Assembly (NCBI GenBank): GCA_000824805.1
Contig: CCNA01000007.1
Coordinates: 62,001-126,000, forward strand
Direction: 5' to 3'
Length of the DNA: 64,000 nt
Source: Mesorhizobium sp. SOD10
GTDB taxonomy: Bacteria; Pseudomonadota; Alphaproteobacteria; Rhizobiales; Rhizobiaceae
The notes under the pieces are model-generated. The model was not told where the DNA came from and did not search any database. It saw only the letters and a program-made list of their open reading frames with translations. Positions 63,132 to 64,000 of the stretch are shown in pieces. Positions within the stretch are counted from its first letter, which is position 1. Every line of letters begins with the position of its first letter. The position numbers and the translations under genes are program-made.

Positions 63132-64000
63132 CTAGCGCCCTACCCCCGTCAGCAGGCTCGGATCGATCTTCGACAGCGCCTCCTTCAATTTTTCAACCTG
63201 GGCGGCCGAGTACGGACGGATTGGGGCGCGGACTTGGCCAACAGGCAGCCCCAGGATCTCGCAAGCCGCCTTCACGCCGCTGTTGTAGGGCCCGCTTCCG
63301 AGGATGCGAATGATGGGATTTATCTGCCGCCAGATCGCCACGGTTGTCGCGGCATCTTCCTCCTGAGCGCAGCGATGCAGCTTCGCCAAAGCCGGCGCCA
63401 TGAAATTTGCAATCCCCATGACCGTCCCCGGCGCCTTCAGCATCAGCGCCGGCAGCATCAGGATATCCTCGCCGTTGAAGAAGGTGATCTTGTCGGAATG
63501 GTCATAGAGCAGCGTGTTCATCTGCGCGAGGTTGGCGGATGAATCCTTGACGAATTTGACCTGAGGGATCTCGCTCGCCAGACGGACGAGAAAATCCACG
63601 TCAAGGTGCAGGCCCGTAGCCGGTGGGAAATTGTAGGCGCAGATGGGCAGGCTTGTCGCATCGGCAACCCCCGCGTAGTAGGCGAACGCCTCCTCGAAGC
63701 CGATCGGCTCGTAGTACGGGGTGGCAAGCATGATTGCCGTGGCCCCTGCCCTCTCGGCATGCTTGGACAATGCGATTGCTTCTCTTGAAGATGTGGCGCC
63801 CGTATGGGCGAGCACAGCAACCCGTCCTGCCGTCTGTTCAGCGACGATCTCAACCAGCCTCAGCCTTTCCTGATGCGAAAGGACTGAGAACTCGCCCGTG
63901 CCACCCGCCGGGACGAACCCGTCGACGCCATCGGCGATATTCTGGTCGATAAGTTTCCTAAGAGTCTTCTCGTCGATCTGCTCGCCATCGGACGTGAACG
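63132..64000 (-). CDS. DapA-like aldolase, 5' end beyond the window
   Basis: The visible 289 codons are a DapA/NAL-family class I aldolase: FVPAGGTGEFSVLS, AYNFPPATG with the catalytic Tyr and VKFVKDSSANL with the Schiff-base Lys. The reading frame is open to the window edge (starting with FTSDGEQIDEKTL), so only a few N-terminal residues are missing. It is similar to the product of 35992-36870, including the GGTGEF and PPATG segments. It lies convergent to the gntR gene and ends at a T-rich terminator. It is probably part of the same catabolic module. Confidence 0.86.
   Translation of the reverse strand, partial: FTSDGEQIDEKTLRKLIDQNIADGVDGFVPAGGTGEFSVLSHQERLRLVEIVAEQTAGRVAVLAHTGATSSREAIALSKHAERAGATAIMLATPYYEPIGFEEAFAYYAGVADATSLPICAYNFPPATGLHLDVDFLVRLASEIPQVKFVKDSSANLAQMNTLLYDHSDKITFFNGEDILMLPALMLKAPGTVMGIANFMAPALAKLHRCAQEEDAATTVAIWRQINPIIRILGSGPYNSGVKAACEILGLPVGQVRAPIRPYSAAQVEKLKEALSKIDPSLLTGVGR

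Noticed and set aside
1..64000. Mobile elements, tRNA genes, CRISPR arrays
   Set aside because: I saw no transposase or integrase motifs, no recognisable tRNA cloverleaf and no regularly spaced direct repeats. Short hidden elements cannot be excluded by eye.

Overview
The window is GC-rich, tightly packed bacterial DNA, read here as an accessory catabolic region of an alphaproteobacterium, most likely of the Rhizobiales (Mesorhizobium/Rhizobium type). This rests on gene content: many ABC importers, IclR/MarR/GntR regulators, SDR, aldolase and FAD enzymes, a sensory-rhodopsin-transducer-like protein and a rhizobial-style intergenic palindrome. The species assignment is inference. I see no rRNA, tRNA, CRISPR array, transposase, integrase or replication gene.

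Layout. (1) 0-7 kb: an NHL-repeat protein, a 52-residue membrane protein, an IclR regulator, two SDRs (one without the SDR catalytic residues), a ThDP enzyme and a DUF1330 protein. (2) 7-14 kb: an IclR regulator and the lower meta-cleavage operon mhpD-mhpF-FAH-mhpE, which takes 2-hydroxypentadienoate to pyruvate and acetyl-CoA. Next come a tautomerase and a MarR regulator sharing a GGGTATATACCC operator, and another IclR. (3) 14-30 kb: a homoprotocatechuate-type (hpa) unit. It holds a short operon (ThuA, VOC, lactonase-like metallo-hydrolase), a sugar-type ABC importer with an ATPase-permease fusion, an HpaR-like MarR, and the operon hpaD / hydrolase / SDR / old-yellow-enzyme / hpaH / hpaI. 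Three promoters here carry a related TAAC-N2-GTTA operator beside a TTGAC -35 box.

(4) 31-41 kb: an apparent 12-gene minus-strand operon facing an IclR gene. It encodes a polar amino-acid ABC importer, a sensory-rhodopsin-transducer-like protein, RidA, a DapA-like aldolase, an FAD amine-oxidase-like enzyme, a U32-like TIM barrel, a threonine-dehydratase-like PLP enzyme, an SDR and a cyclase-family hydrolase. This is the best candidate for an undescribed pathway. (5) 42-49.6 kb: a spermidine/putrescine-type ABC importer with an HpaI-like aldolase, an aldehyde dehydrogenase, a broken proline racemase and a 4-OT tautomerase. (6) 49.8-64 kb: a second polar amino-acid importer with two dehydrogenases, two FAD oxidoreductase genes that look disrupted, a paralogue of the region-4 FAD enzyme, a Gfo/Idh/MocA oxidoreductase, an FCD-type GntR regulator and a second DapA-like aldolase cut by the window edge. 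A shared GTAAT-N2-AT-N-ACCG motif in three promoters, with a partial match before gntR, suggests one regulon for regions 5 and 6.

Taken together, the window links aromatic meta-cleavage with two amino-acid or amine catabolic modules. Regions 4 and 6 repeat the same parts (amino-acid importer, FAD oxidoreductase, DapA-like aldolase). Several genes in regions 5 and 6 are damaged, so that part may be decaying or may contain sequence errors.
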